A DNA stretch of 42,401 bases from Bryobacterales bacterium (GCA_020854055.1 JADZGD010000084.1:1-42401), one strand, 5' to 3'; shown: positions 8,408 to 17,598, counted from the stretch's first letter. Notes: generated by a model not told the origin, from the sequence alone. Made by a program: numbers and translations.

Positions 8408-10906
8408 ATGCGCGGACTGGTCCTATTTTCGCTGTTGAGTGTACTAGCCGTGGCCGCCGAGTTCAGTAACTCCATCGGAATGAGGCTGGTCGAAATCCGG
8501 CCTGGCTCGTTCACCATGGGCGAGAACAACACCGTCCCGGAAGATCTGATGGTTCCGTTGACCTATCCCACGGTGACAGACCTGCGGCGGGCCTTTCCCC
8601 ACGGCGACCCGAACCGCTTCGTGGTTAACTTCGACGCCTTCCGGCACGGCGACTTCGACGAGCGTCCCGTCCACCGGGTACACATTAGCCGGCCCTTCTT
8701 TATGAGCGCCTGTGAAGTGACCAACCGCGAGTACGAACTGTTCGACCCCTCGCACCGCGCCCTGCGCGGCAAACGAGGCTTCTCGAAAGAAGACAACGAG
8801 GCGGTGATCTTCGTCTCCTGGCACGACGCCCGGGCCTTTTGCGCGTGGCTCTCGCACAAGGAGGGTCGCACCTACCGGCTCCCCACCGAAGCCGAATGGG
8901 AGTATGCCGCTCGCGCCGGTACGGCGACGCTCTACGCAACGGGCGATCACCTGCCCGCCGTGTTTCTGAAGAACGCCCACAGTTCGGATTTTCGCGATCC
9001 CCGCGAAACGGCGCCGCTGTTCACCGGCAGGACGCCGCCCAATCCCTGGGGCCTCTTCGATATGCACGGAAACGTCGAAGAGTGGACCGCCGACTGGTAC
9101 GGCGCCTACGTGGCAGATGCGCAAACCGATCCGGTGGGCCGGGCCACGGGTACATTTCGCGTGACGCGTGGCGGCAGCCATAGCACCGATCCGTATTATC
9201 TGCGTTCGGCGAATCGTTCGGGGAATCTGCCCCAGGCGCGCAACTGGATGACGGGTTTCCGTATCGTGTCAGGGGAACCGCCAACTGCCGCGCCCCTATC
9301 CGCCGAAGCGCCGCGCCGGTTTGAGCTGAACGTAAACCGTGCGGCGCCCGCATCGGTGATGACACCGGTCCGCGAGCCGTACTTTGATGGACCCCGGCGC
9401 TACGTGAAGGTCGCTCCCCGGGAGCATGGTCCGGTCTATGCGACACACAACCACGACACCGCGATTGCCGAATGTCCGAACGGAGATCTGCTGGCGATCT
9501 GGTACACCTGCGAACAGGAGCGGGGAAGGGAATTGGCCGTCGCCGCCAGCCGGTTACGGTACGGACAAAAGGAGTGGGAGCCGGCTTCACCGTTCTGGGA
9601 CACGCCGGACCGCAATGACCACTGTCCGGCGCTCTGGTATGACGGCAAACGAACGCTGTACCATTTCAACGGCGCCAGCATCGCCGGCAAGTGGCAACCG
9701 CTGATGATCGTAATGCGTACCTCAACCGACAGTGGCGTCACCTGGTCGAAGCCGCGGCTGATCTCCGCCGAATACGGCTATCGCAGCATGGTGGGGCAGC
9801 CGGTCTTTCGCAGCCTGGAGGGCTTTCTGGTGTTCGGCGCGGACGCTGATTCGGGCTCCACTTTCTGGATGAGCCGCGACGGCGGCGCCAATTGGGCCGA
9901 TTCGGACGCGCGCATCCGGGGCGTTCACGCTGGAATTGTTCAACTGCGCGACGGGCGTATCCTCGCGCTGGGGCGGGGCCAGAACATCGATGGACGGATG
10001 CCGGTGAGCATCTCTCCGGATTGGGGTAAGTCGTGGGAGTATAAGCCGGCCATCTGGCCTCCCATCAATGGCAGCCAGCGGCTGGTGCTGCTGCGGCTCA
10101 AGGAAGGACCGCTGTTGCTGATTACATTCGCCAAAGACCCGGCACGGTTGGAGTGGAGCCCGCCGGAGGGCGTCGACGGCCGGGGAATGACCAGCATGGT
10201 GGCGGCAGTCTCTTACGATGAGGGCCGGACGTGGCCCGACCGGCGTGTGGTTACCGATGGCAAACCGGAACATGGGGCAGCGACTCTGGGCGATGGCTGG
10301 ATCCGGATGAGCCCACGGACCTCGGAGCCCATCGGATATCTCGCGGCGACCCAGGCCCGCAACGGTGTGATCCATCTCATCAGCAGCATAAACCACTATG
10401 CCTTCAACCTGGCGTGGATCCAACAAGGCCAGCCATCCGGAGAACGGGGGCCCGCTCCGAAATCCATCAGGGCAAAGCCCATACTGGCCGAAGCGATTGA
10501 CCCTGGGCTCGGCACCATCGAGCGAACCGGGCTTTGGGACGACCTGGCGCCGCGCCGCGGTTTTACGATCGAGGCGAACGGGACCGTGTTCGAGTTGGAC
10601 GCCCTTATTCGCACGGGTCTGCAGACTACAAACTGCTACGGGTTGCGGGTGAGCGCCGGCGCAGTGGAGTATCGTTCCGGGACCGGTTGGATGAGGCTGG
10701 CGGCGGGTGACGGCGCGCCGCACCGCTACCGGTTGGCGGTGCGTGGCGACACGGCGGTGGAAATCTACCGGGACGGTGAGCGGTTGGGCGTTCAGGATGC
10801 CTGGGTGACGATCAACTGGCGCCAGGCGGCGCGGGGAAAATACGCCGCGTGGAGTGGCTCGCTTCTGAGCCTGTCATACGATCTGGAGGGCCCCTTTGAA
10901 CCCTGA
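8408..10906 (+). CDS. Secreted SUMF1-domain / sialidase (BNR) fusion protein
   Basis: 832 aa. Signal peptide about 1-17 ('VLFSLLSVLAVAAEFS'). Residues about 20-288 are a formylglycine-generating-enzyme/SUMF1 fold: 'GMRLVEIRPGSFTMG', 'ACEVTNREYELF', 'YRLPTEAEWEYAARAG', 'NVEEWTADWYG', 'VTRGGSHS', 'GFRIVS'. The two catalytic cysteines of true FGEs are absent: after RGGS (254-257) the sequence runs HSTDPYYLRSANR. Residues about 335-680 form a sialidase-like beta-propeller with four Asp boxes: STDSGVTW (439-446), SRDGGANW (489-496), SPDWGKSW (536-543), SYDEGRTW (602-609). About 710-828 looks like a LamG/concanavalin-type domain. Probably a periplasmic or surface glycan-acting protein. Weak SD; TATGAT at 8394-8399 hints at a very short leader. 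Confidence 0.9.
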   Translation: MRGLVLFSLLSVLAVAAEFSNSIGMRLVEIRPGSFTMGENNTVPEDLMVPLTYPTVTDLRRAFPHGDPNRFVVNFDAFRHGDFDERPVHRVHISRPFFMSACEVTNREYELFDPSHRALRGKRGFSKEDNEAVIFVSWHDARAFCAWLSHKEGRTYRLPTEAEWEYAARAGTATLYATGDHLPAVFLKNAHSSDFRDPRETAPLFTGRTPPNPWGLFDMHGNVEEWTADWYGAYVADAQTDPVGRATGTFRVTRGGSHSTDPYYLRSANRSGNLPQARNWMTGFRIVSGEPPTAAPLSAEAPRRFELNVNRAAPASVMTPVREPYFDGPRRYVKVAPREHGPVYATHNHDTAIAECPNGDLLAIWYTCEQERGRELAVAASRLRYGQKEWEPASPFWDTPDRNDHCPALWYDGKRTLYHFNGASIAGKWQPLMIVMRTSTDSGVTWSKPRLISAEYGYRSMVGQPVFRSLEGFLVFGADADSGSTFWMSRDGGANWADSDARIRGVHAGIVQLRDGRILALGRGQNIDGRMPVSISPDWGKSWEYKPAIWPPINGSQRLVLLRLKEGPLLLITFAKDPARLEWSPPEGVDGRGMTSMVAAVSYDEGRTWPDRRVVTDGKPEHGAATLGDGWIRMSPRTSEPIGYLAATQARNGVIHLISSINHYAFNLAWIQQGQPSGERGPAPKSIRAKPILAEAIDPGLGTIERTGLWDDLAPRRGFTIEANGTVFELDALIRTGLQTTNCYGLRVSAGAVEYRSGTGWMRLAAGDGAPHRYRLAVRGDTAVEIYRDGERLGVQDAWVTINWRQAARGKYAAWSGSLLSLSYDLEGPFEP

Positions 10907-10960
10907 GGCCGCGCCTCGGCGGCGGCCTGCGTTGATGGGGGAACGGAACCGGACTTAATG

Positions 10961-10990
10961 CTGGCATTTTTGGCGGATTCGGTCTACAAT
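10961..10990 (+). promoter_or_regulatory. Possible promoter before the small membrane protein gene
   Basis: CTGGCA (10961-10966), 18-bp spacer, TACAAT (10985-10990), 22 bp before the ATG at 11013. The -10 is good and the -35 is weak. Confidence 0.35.
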
Positions 10991-11012
10991 TCCAATCGAC
11001 AGGAGGTGTCGC

Positions 11013-11279
11013 ATGTCTTCTCTCCTGGCGTTCGCGGCGTACGGCATCGCGGTCGCGATCGCCTTTTGGCTCAGCACCGGCAGCCGCGCACTAGGCTGGT
11101 ATTGGTACGTCCTGGGCATTTGTGCGGCCTTGGTTCTCGGATTCATTCGTTTTCCGGCGGACTGGGCTGGCCCCGTGCTGGATATTGCCATCGGAAGCGC
11201 CTTTGTCTTCCTGTTCACATTCGGGTTGATCGGGTTGATTTCGCGTTTTGTCCTCCGCAGGGAACGTAGGCGCGTGTAA
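11013..11279 (+). CDS. Small two/three-helix membrane protein of unknown function
   Basis: 88 aa with a near-perfect Shine-Dalgarno AGGAGGTG (11001-11008) 4 nt before the ATG. The sequence is almost wholly hydrophobic, with three predicted helices (about 3-20, 27-45, 52-75), and ends in a basic cytoplasmic tail ('RFVLRRERRRV'). I do not recognise a family. It sits alone between the SUMF1-sialidase gene and the TonB-dependent receptor gene, with its own candidate promoter. The strong SD argues that it is real. A downstream imperfect GC hairpin (11285-11312) lacks a T-tract. Confidence 0.7.
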   Translation: MSSLLAFAAYGIAVAIAFWLSTGSRALGWYWYVLGICAALVLGFIRFPADWAGPVLDIAIGSAFVFLFTFGLIGLISRFVLRRERRRV

Positions 11280-11348
11280 GCCGGTACCGGGGGCGCGGAA
11301 GTGCCCCTGGTATGTCCGCTGTCTTCTCCACGGCAGAACATTCCTAAT

Positions 11349-11383
11349 TCAATTTCATTTTGGGAGAGTCAAAATAGTATTGA
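11349..11383. promoter_or_regulatory. 35-bp nested dyad overlapping the -35 of the TonB-receptor promoter
   Basis: Two concentric pairs of perfect arms: outer TCAAT (11349-11353) / ATTGA (11379-11383), inner ATTTTG (11357-11362) / CAAAAT (11370-11375), centred on GGAGAGT. The 3-nt steps between arms are symmetrical in length. The distal outer arm overlaps the candidate -35 TTGACT (11380-11385). Position and symmetry fit an operator for a dimeric regulator; an RNA hairpin is less likely because it lies upstream of the predicted start site. Confidence 0.45.
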
Positions 11384-11408
11384 CTGCTCATAAAAACAGG
11401 TGTAGCCT
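11380..11408 (+). promoter_or_regulatory. Candidate promoter of the TonB-dependent receptor gene
   Basis: TTGACT (11380-11385), 17-bp spacer, TAGCCT (11403-11408). The -35 is 5 of 6 to consensus and the -10 is poor, which would suit an activator-dependent promoter. Predicted leader is only about 15 nt but includes the SD AAGGAG (11418-11423). Confidence 0.3.
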
Positions 11409-11429
11409 TGACCAGACAAGGAGCCAAGG

Positions 11430-14400
11430 GTGTCAATCTTTCGACTTACAAAAGGGAGTGTAGTCTTTGCGATCCTGGCGTTCACGTTGTTTTTTGCGTG
11501 TCTCTGGGGGCAAATCATCTCAAGCTCGATTGTCGGGCAGGTATCGGACGCCACCGGCGCCGCCGTGCCCGACGTACAGATAACTGTGACCAATATGGAT
11601 ACCGGAATCGCGGTGAAGACCACCGCGGATTCTTCAGGCGCCTATTCGGTCCCCAACCTTCAGCCGGGCAGATACCAGGTTGAAGCGACCAAGACCGGTT
11701 TTCAGACGTTCCTCACCACGGGTAACCGGGTGCTGGCCTCGCAGGCGGTTCGTATCGACATACGGTTGACCGTGGGCGAAGTTCAGCAGAGTGTCAGCGT
11801 GACGTCCGAGGCGCCGCTGATCCGCACCGAGAGTCCCACGGTGGGAGCCACGCTGGACCGGAAGGATCTCAGCACGCTGCCGGTTGCCCAGCAGTCTATC
11901 GAGTATGTGATGAACCTGGTTCCCGGGGCGCAGGTCATCGGGTCCAGTCCGCAGATCGGCGGTGGTACTCACTGGGGCTCGACGAACTTCACGATCAACG
12001 GAACCCAGGCAAACGACTTCGGCAACGGCGCGGCGGCTTATTCGTACGGCACTGGCCTTCTCAGCCTGCCGGCGCTTCCGTCGATGCAGGAGTTCAAGGT
12101 GGAAGCCTACAACACCAGCGCCGAGTTCCGGCAGCTTGGAACGGTCACCATGGTGACCAAGGCAGGCACCAACCAGATTCACGGCGAGGCGTATGAGTAT
12201 AACCAGAACCGGGCTCTCAACGCCAATTCGTTTACGAACAACGCGCGCGGCGTCAAGCGCCCGGCGGTGGTCAAGAATCAGTTTGGCGTCAATGCCGGCG
12301 GGCCGATTATCAAGAACAAGGCTTTTGCCTTCTACAATTTTACCGGTTACCGTTACCGTACCTACGGCTCGCCGAGCCTGACGTTCCCCTCGATGGCGAT
12401 GCGCGGTGGAGATTTTTCCGCCCTCTACCAGATCAACACCCAGCTCTACGATCCGTATTCCGGCCAGCCATTCGTGAATAACCAGATACCGGCCAGCCGC
12501 TTCGCTCCCCAGGTGAAGACGCTGCTCGGGTATCTGCCGGCGACAACCTCCACCATCAACGCCGCCGGCCTCCCGAACGGAGGAATTAACTATTACTCCC
12601 AGGTCGCCGTGGCCCAGGATGCGAACGAGAGCGATGTCCGCATCGACTGGCAGATATCCGACAGCGATCAGATCTACGGAACCTACGTACACAACATAGG
12701 CTTTCCGTATCAGAACTACCTCGGTTACCCTTCCACTTACGGCAATGCCACCAACTTCGGGTACAAGACGTTTGGTTACACGCTGGTGGAGACCCATACC
12801 TTTAACCCCCGCACGTTCAATACGTTCCGTTTCGCGTGGTTCGACCATCCCAGCATCCGCAGCGGGCAGAATCTGGATTTCGATCCCACCACGCTATTCC
12901 CTCAGTTGACCAAGAGCCCCAACCGCGGACTTCCGACCATGAGTATCGGCGGCTACAGCGGCATGTGGTATGACTACGGCAAGGGCTACTACGGCCACGG
13001 TTTCAACTTCGAATACAGCGACGATGTGACCCGCGTCATCGGACGGCACACGCTGAAAGCAGGCGCGCAACTTACTACTTACAAGAATTACGGCCCCAAC
13101 CCGAACGCTCCGTTGGGTAGTTTTTCGTTCAACGGGCAATGGACCGGAAACAAGGGCTGGCCGGGCCAGGCGCAGTCACAGGGCAACGCGTTCGCGGACT
13201 TTCTGCTGGGCGTGACCAATTCCACGAGCACCGGATTGGCCGGCGTGTTTTCCGGTGTCTATTGGGCCTGGGATAATGAGTTCTATGTCCAGGACACCTG
13301 GCAGGCCAGCCCGAAGCTGACCATCTACTACGGCCTGCGCTACATGTACCAGACCCCGTGGAACTGGCAAAATGGCTACTCCACATACTGGGACCCGAAG
13401 GTGAACCGGCTGGCGCTGCCGCAGGATTCCGACACCGCCACGCTGCCGCCGATCGGCGCTTCACCGGGCATGTTCGCGGCCTACAACTTCACGACCACCA
13501 AGGCGCTCGGCCTGCCGAGCCGTTATATGCTGGGCGACAAGAACAACTGGGCGCCGCGGTTAGGCATCGCTTGGCGGCCGTTCAACAACAATCGCACGGT
13601 TTTCCGCGCGGGTTATGGCGTGTACTACAATTTCAACCCCGCGTTTGTGGGTTCCCGCGACGACATTCTGAGCCCGCCGTGGGTTGGTGGACTGGGCGGT
13701 TTTTCCGGATCCAACTACATTTCGGCAATTCCCGGCAAACCGTCGGCCCCGTTCCTGCCCGATCTGACCTTCGCCGATCCGTTCCCCGCCAAGCTGGGCG
13801 CCGCCGCCGGTGTATCGGCCCACCCGACCATCTACTCCATGCAACGGGACTTCAGGAACGGAGCCATCCAGCAGTGGAATGCGACACTCGAACACGAGTT
13901 TGCCAACAACTGGGCGGCCCGCCTCACTTATGCCGGCAGCCAGAGCCATCACCTGCAGTGGTTCTTCTCTGATTTCAACGTTCCAATGAAACAGACGCCG
14001 AACGTGCCCGCGCAGGATCAGCGCCCGTTCCAGCCTTGGGCGACGATTCAGTCCACCCGCAGCGGTGGTTCGCAGAACTTTGAACAATTGCAACTGGGGC
14101 TGAACAAGCGCTTCTCGCAAGGCTTCCGGCTGCAGGCCGAATATCAGTGGACACGCAGTCTGGACAATATAGAGTCCGTCGGAGGGCAGATGAATCCCAA
14201 CTTCCCCGGCTGGGACTACGGCAACAGCTCGGGAATTCTGCGCCACCGGCTGGTTTTCTACTACTACTGGGAGTTGCCGATCGGCCGCGGCAAAGCGCTC
14301 GGCACCGATATGAACCGTGTGCTCGATGCGGTCGTAGGCGGCTGGCAGGTGTCCGGAATCAGCACCATCCAAACCGGATCGCCGTTCTCGGTTACCTTCT

Positions 14401-14819
14401 CGGCGCCCTCGGGCTTCATCGGATGGTGGACCGGAACCGGCCGCGCGGACCGCGTCGGCGGGCAGTTGTACAACCGCGGCGGCGGTCATGACATCATCAG
14501 CGGCGTGCCGTGGATCAACCTGGATGCGTTCGCTCCACCGCAGCCGTGGAACTGGGGTAACTCTTCGCGCAACCTGATGTTCGGTCCGGGAAGCTGGAAC
14601 TTCGACATCAGCCTGCAGAAGGGATTCAAAATCAAGGAGCGCGCGCGGTTTGAAGTGCGCAGCGACTTCCTGAATGCCTTCAACCATTTCAACCTGGGCA
14701 ACCCGAGCGCAACCATCGCCGATATCCGCGACGGGGGCCAGCCGATTGCCACCTCCGGCAAGATCTATGGCGGAAGCGGCAGCCGGGTAGTACAACTGGT
14801 TGGCCGGTTCACGTTCTAA
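11430..14819 (+). CDS. TonB-dependent receptor, Oar-like, with N-terminal carboxypeptidase regulatory-like domain
   Basis: 1129 aa. GTG start is supported by AAGGAG 6 nt upstream. Signal peptide about 1-27. Residues about 31-113 are a carboxypeptidase-regulatory-like beta-sandwich ('IVGQVSDATGAAVPDVQITVTN...GAYSVPNLQPGRYQVEATKTGF'). The plug follows (about 115-260: 'TVGATLDRKDLSTLPVAQQ', 'NFTINGTQANDFGNG', 'STAEFRQLGTVTMVTKAGTN'-like), then the beta-barrel, ending in aromatic 'VGRFTF', the C-terminal signature for outer-membrane insertion. This architecture is expanded in Solibacter-type Acidobacteria, where substrates are presumed to be glycans or other large molecules. It is the central gene of the block with the SUMF1-sialidase upstream and the GHL6-like hydrolase 6 bp downstream. 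No anti-sigma/ECF pair is adjacent; the 35-bp dyad upstream is the only visible control element. Confidence 0.93.
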   Translation: MSIFRLTKGSVVFAILAFTLFFACLWGQIISSSIVGQVSDATGAAVPDVQITVTNMDTGIAVKTTADSSGAYSVPNLQPGRYQVEATKTGFQTFLTTGNRVLASQAVRIDIRLTVGEVQQSVSVTSEAPLIRTESPTVGATLDRKDLSTLPVAQQSIEYVMNLVPGAQVIGSSPQIGGGTHWGSTNFTINGTQANDFGNGAAAYSYGTGLLSLPALPSMQEFKVEAYNTSAEFRQLGTVTMVTKAGTNQIHGEAYEYNQNRALNANSFTNNARGVKRPAVVKNQFGVNAGGPIIKNKAFAFYNFTGYRYRTYGSPSLTFPSMAMRGGDFSALYQINTQLYDPYSGQPFVNNQIPASRFAPQVKTLLGYLPATTSTINAAGLPNGGINYYSQVAVAQDANESDVRIDWQISDSDQIYGTYVHNIGFPYQNYLGYPSTYGNATNFGYKTFGYTLVETHTFNPRTFNTFRFAWFDHPSIRSGQNLDFDPTTLFPQLTKSPNRGLPTMSIGGYSGMWYDYGKGYYGHGFNFEYSDDVTRVIGRHTLKAGAQLTTYKNYGPNPNAPLGSFSFNGQWTGNKGWPGQAQSQGNAFADFLLGVTNSTSTGLAGVFSGVYWAWDNEFYVQDTWQASPKLTIYYGLRYMYQTPWNWQNGYSTYWDPKVNRLALPQDSDTATLPPIGASPGMFAAYNFTTTKALGLPSRYMLGDKNNWAPRLGIAWRPFNNNRTVFRAGYGVYYNFNPAFVGSRDDILSPPWVGGLGGFSGSNYISAIPGKPSAPFLPDLTFADPFPAKLGAAAGVSAHPTIYSMQRDFRNGAIQQWNATLEHEFANNWAARLTYAGSQSHHLQWFFSDFNVPMKQTPNVPAQDQRPFQPWATIQSTRSGGSQNFEQLQLGLNKRFSQGFRLQAEYQWTRSLDNIESVGGQMNPNFPGWDYGNSSGILRHRLVFYYYWELPIGRGKALGTDMNRVLDAVVGGWQVSGISTIQTGSPFSVTFSAPSGFIGWWTGTGRADRVGGQLYNRGGGHDIISGVPWINLDAFAPPQPWNWGNSSRNLMFGPGSWNFDISLQKGFKIKERARFEVRSDFLNAFNHFNLGNPSATIADIRDGGQPIATSGKIYGGSGSRVVQLVGRFTF

Positions 14820-14825
14820 CGTTCG

Positions 14826-16967
14826 ATGAAACCCTCAATTCTCATGCTCAGCGCCGCGCTTGCGGCGCTGAGTCCTCTTTGCGCCGAACAGCAGTGGTGG
14901 CAACAGGAACCGCTGCGAATCATCGATCTGACTACCAGCATGAGCCAGATCGATTACCAGGATGCGGCCAGCCTCGCCGCCCGGAAAGCGGCACTTGGGT
15001 ACAACGCCGAACACCTGGAAGTGATGGGCATGCCGGCCGGCCTGGATGACCTGCATTTTTACTTTCGATCGAAAGTAGCCGGCCGCGAAAACCCCGACTT
15101 TCTTGCCCGCTATATGCCGGAGGCGAAAAAGAACGGCCTGCGGATCTTCATTTACTTCAACGTTCACTGGTACACAAAGAAGTTTGCCGAGCAGCACCCG
15201 GATTGGCGGATGATTCGGGAGAACGGCAAACCGCTCGATGACGTTTACGACACCGGCGCCGATTTCTGTATCAACACGCCGTGGCGGGAGTGGGTTTTCC
15301 AGGTGCTTCGCGATCTGGCGGCCTATCCGATCGACGGCATTTTCTATGATGGTCCCGTTTTCAGGGCAGATACATGTTACTGCCATTTTTGCCAGCAGAA
15401 GTACCGGCGGCAATATGGCAGCGCAATGCCGAGTAAGTCGCAGCGCACGGGGAAGGCGTTCGCGCAGTTAGTCGAATTTCAAGCCAATAGCATCAAGGAC
15501 TTTCTTCACGATTCGAATGTCATTCTAAAGGGCATCCGCCCAAGTCTGGCGCTTTATGCCAACGGAGGCGTTCGCGGGGCCAATTGGGCTACCGGGCGGC
15601 TGAACCGCGTGCAGGTGGCCGAGCAGGATCTGCTGGGCAGCGAGGGCGGGTTCATCAGCGGCGACCTGACGCGGACGCCGCTGTGGAAGCCGGGTCTCAC
15701 GGCCCGCATGTTGGAGACGCAGGCCGGGGGAAAGCCGACGATTATCTTCTCCGCCGCCAGCCACAAGCCGTGGACCTTTTCGGTGTTGCCCGGGCCGGAA
15801 TTGAAGTTGCTCTACGCCGATACCATTGCCAACGGCGCTGGTGTCTGGATGGGGATCACGCCGTTCGAATTCGAGGAACCGGAGATGAAGGACCTGGCGG
15901 AGATGAACGAGTTTCTAAAGAAGAACTCTCCCTCGTTTCTGCACACCCGGTCGGAGGCTCAGGTCGCGGTGGTGTGGTCCGACGTCACGGCGAATTTCTA
16001 CTCCGGCGCCCAGGCGCAGTTGATCGACATTGACCGGACGGCGCAGCGTAGCCGCATCGGCAATCTGGACGCCGAGTTTGCCGGTATCACCGAACCGCTG
16101 CTGAGGGCTCATGTGCCGTTCGATGTGTTGGACGATGTGTCGCTCGAAAGGGAGCCGCTCGACCGCTACCGGGCTATCTTTCTGCCGAACGTCGCCTGTA
16201 TGAGCGACCAGGTGGCCGAACGTCTTCGCGGTTGGGTCGAGAAGGGCGGCAATCTGTTTGCCGACTTCGAAACCTCGCTCTATGACGAGACCGGTATCCG
16301 CCGGCAGGAGTTTGCGTTATCCGGCGTGTTCGGCGTATCGTCATCCGGTAAACTCTTCGGACCGAGGCAGTGGGACTTCATGCGGCCCACGGCATCGCAC
16401 CGGTTACTGGCCGGGGTACGGCGGGAGTTTATCCCGTCGCCGGGCTACTATGTTCAGGTCCGGCCCGTTTCGGGTTCCGTGCTGCTGAAGTATACCGAGA
16501 AGCTGGCCGGGCGGTATGACGGCGTGCCGAAGTTGACCGCCGATCCGGGCCTGGTGGTGAACCGGGTGGGAAAAGGCACGGCGGTCTACATGAGCGGCGA
16601 TTTGGGCAACTCGATCGACAGCTTCCACACTCCGGAACTGATGCAGTTGGTCTCCAATGCCGGTGTCCAACTGGGGGCTTCCCCGGTGAGGGTGGAGAAC
16701 CTGCCAGGCAGCGTGGAACTGGTGGTGCGGTCGCAGGATGGCGGGAGGCGCAAGTTGATCCATCTGGTGAATTTCACGGGTGAGATGACCAGGCCCATCC
16801 GCCATGTGCTGCCGGTTGACAACGCCCGGATCACGCTGGGCTTCAACGCGTCGAAGGCCCGCACGCTGTGGGGCGGGCAGCAATTGCCGCTGAAAAAAGA
16901 CGCCTCGGGCCGCATCTCGATCACTGTGCCGCGCATTGCGGAGTACGAAGTGGTTGCCGTCGAGTAG
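14826..16967 (+). CDS. Putative secreted glycoside hydrolase (GHL6 / GH42-trimerisation-like)
   Basis: 713 aa, begins 6 bp after the TonB receptor stop, so almost certainly co-transcribed. Signal peptide about 1-20 (ends 'LSPLCAEQ'). Residues about 25-370 look like a TIM-barrel of the hypothetical glycosyl hydrolase 6 type: 'GLRIFIYFNVHW', 'INTPWREWVFQVLRDLAAYPIDGIFYDGPVF' with an acidic residue at the barrel strand, and a Cys cluster 'CYCHFC'. Residues about 375-600 resemble a GH42-type trimerisation/glutamine-amidotransferase-like domain ('YRAIFLPNVACMSDQVAERLRGWVEKGGNLFADFETS'). A small C-terminal beta-domain ends the protein. Likely cleaves a glycan whose products are taken up by the receptor. 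Substrate unknown. Confidence 0.8.
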   Translation: MKPSILMLSAALAALSPLCAEQQWWQQEPLRIIDLTTSMSQIDYQDAASLAARKAALGYNAEHLEVMGMPAGLDDLHFYFRSKVAGRENPDFLARYMPEAKKNGLRIFIYFNVHWYTKKFAEQHPDWRMIRENGKPLDDVYDTGADFCINTPWREWVFQVLRDLAAYPIDGIFYDGPVFRADTCYCHFCQQKYRRQYGSAMPSKSQRTGKAFAQLVEFQANSIKDFLHDSNVILKGIRPSLALYANGGVRGANWATGRLNRVQVAEQDLLGSEGGFISGDLTRTPLWKPGLTARMLETQAGGKPTIIFSAASHKPWTFSVLPGPELKLLYADTIANGAGVWMGITPFEFEEPEMKDLAEMNEFLKKNSPSFLHTRSEAQVAVVWSDVTANFYSGAQAQLIDIDRTAQRSRIGNLDAEFAGITEPLLRAHVPFDVLDDVSLEREPLDRYRAIFLPNVACMSDQVAERLRGWVEKGGNLFADFETSLYDETGIRRQEFALSGVFGVSSSGKLFGPRQWDFMRPTASHRLLAGVRREFIPSPGYYVQVRPVSGSVLLKYTEKLAGRYDGVPKLTADPGLVVNRVGKGTAVYMSGDLGNSIDSFHTPELMQLVSNAGVQLGASPVRVENLPGSVELVVRSQDGGRRKLIHLVNFTGEMTRPIRHVLPVDNARITLGFNASKARTLWGGQQLPLKKDASGRISITVPRIAEYEVVAVE

Positions 16968-16970
16968 AGG

Positions 16971-17450
16971 CTACTTCAAGGCCGCATAGGAGGAAGCAAA
17001 AAACAGCAACGGGCGTCCCTCGCGGACGCCCATCTCCTCCACCTGCCCGATGAAGATCGTGTGGTCGCCCGCTTCGATGGTGTTCGTTTTGCGGCACTCG
17101 AAGTGAGCAAGGGCTTCGGGAATCAGTGGCGCGCCGCTGACGCCCGGCGTCCAGGCGATGCCATCGAAGCGATCCATCCCCCGGGTGGCGAAGCGCATCG
17201 ACAACTCTCGCTGCTCCTGGCCCAGCACGTTTACCGCAAAGTGAGAACTCTCCAGAAAACAGGAGATCACCGAGGCGTCATGGTCGATGCAAATCAGAAT
17301 CAGCGGAGGGTCGAGCGAGACGGATGTGAACGAGTTTACCGTGAGTCCGTGGGGAGTTCCATCGATGGCGCGGACCGTGGCCACCGTTACACCGGTGGCG
17401 AACAGGGAGCAGGCGCGGCGAAACGTGTCGAAGGACTGAGGAATGACCAT
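16971..17450 (-). CDS. Flavin reductase family protein (FMN-binding split-barrel)
   Basis: About 159 aa from ATG 17450; an upstream TTG at 17483 is also in frame but would overlap the HU promoter. Signature of the flavin reductase/DIM6-NTAB family: 'FATGVTVATV', 'GLTVNSFTSVSLDPPLILICID', 'FAVNVLGQEQ', 'HFECRK...AGDHTIFIGQVEEM'. Members reduce FMN or FAD with NAD(P)H to supply two-component monooxygenases or act as stand-alone flavoproteins. It is convergent with the glycoside hydrolase gene (3 bp apart) and divergent from HU. No partner monooxygenase is in the window, so its client is unknown. Confidence 0.88.
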   Translation of the reverse strand: MVIPQSFDTFRRACSLFATGVTVATVRAIDGTPHGLTVNSFTSVSLDPPLILICIDHDASVISCFLESSHFAVNVLGQEQRELSMRFATRGMDRFDGIAWTPGVSGAPLIPEALAHFECRKTNTIEAGDHTIFIGQVEEMGVREGRPLLFFASSYAALK

Positions 17451-17462
17451 TCGAAGGTGCTC

Positions 17463-17492
17463 TTGACAACCTACTAAACTCAATCATATCAT
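17463..17492 (+). promoter_or_regulatory. Strong sigma-70 type promoter for the HU gene
   Basis: Perfect -35 TTGACA (17463-17468), 18-bp spacer, -10 TATCAT (17487-17492, 5 of 6). Predicted start near 17499 gives a leader of about 100 nt. It is the best-scoring promoter I can see in the window, fitting a highly expressed nucleoid protein. Confidence 0.6.
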
Positions 17493-17598
17493 GGGGTTTG
17501 CTAGGTCGATCGGCTGCATGCGGCCGGTTTGGACGATTTGGCCTGCCAGTTGTAACTTGCTGCGCACGCTTGGAATCTGCTGCCACGAGGAGGATGCC

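Noticed and set aside
10906-10928. Inverted repeat AGGCCGC / GCGGCCT after the SUMF1-sialidase gene
   Set aside because: Loop is 9 nt and no T-tract follows; ordinary for GC-rich intergenic DNA, so not called a terminator.
9722-14795. Long antisense open frames over the sialidase-fusion and TonB-receptor genes (for example 9722-10723, 11634-12848, 13560-14795, minus strand)
   Set aside because: They are shadows of GC-rich codon use: low-complexity Arg/Ala/Gly-rich products, no domain motifs, no SD, and fully covered by well-supported genes on the other strand.
17491-17598. N-terminal extension of HU from the ATG at 17491
   Set aside because: It overlaps the predicted -10, adds 36 residues unlike any HU, and a perfect SD precedes the TTG at 17599.
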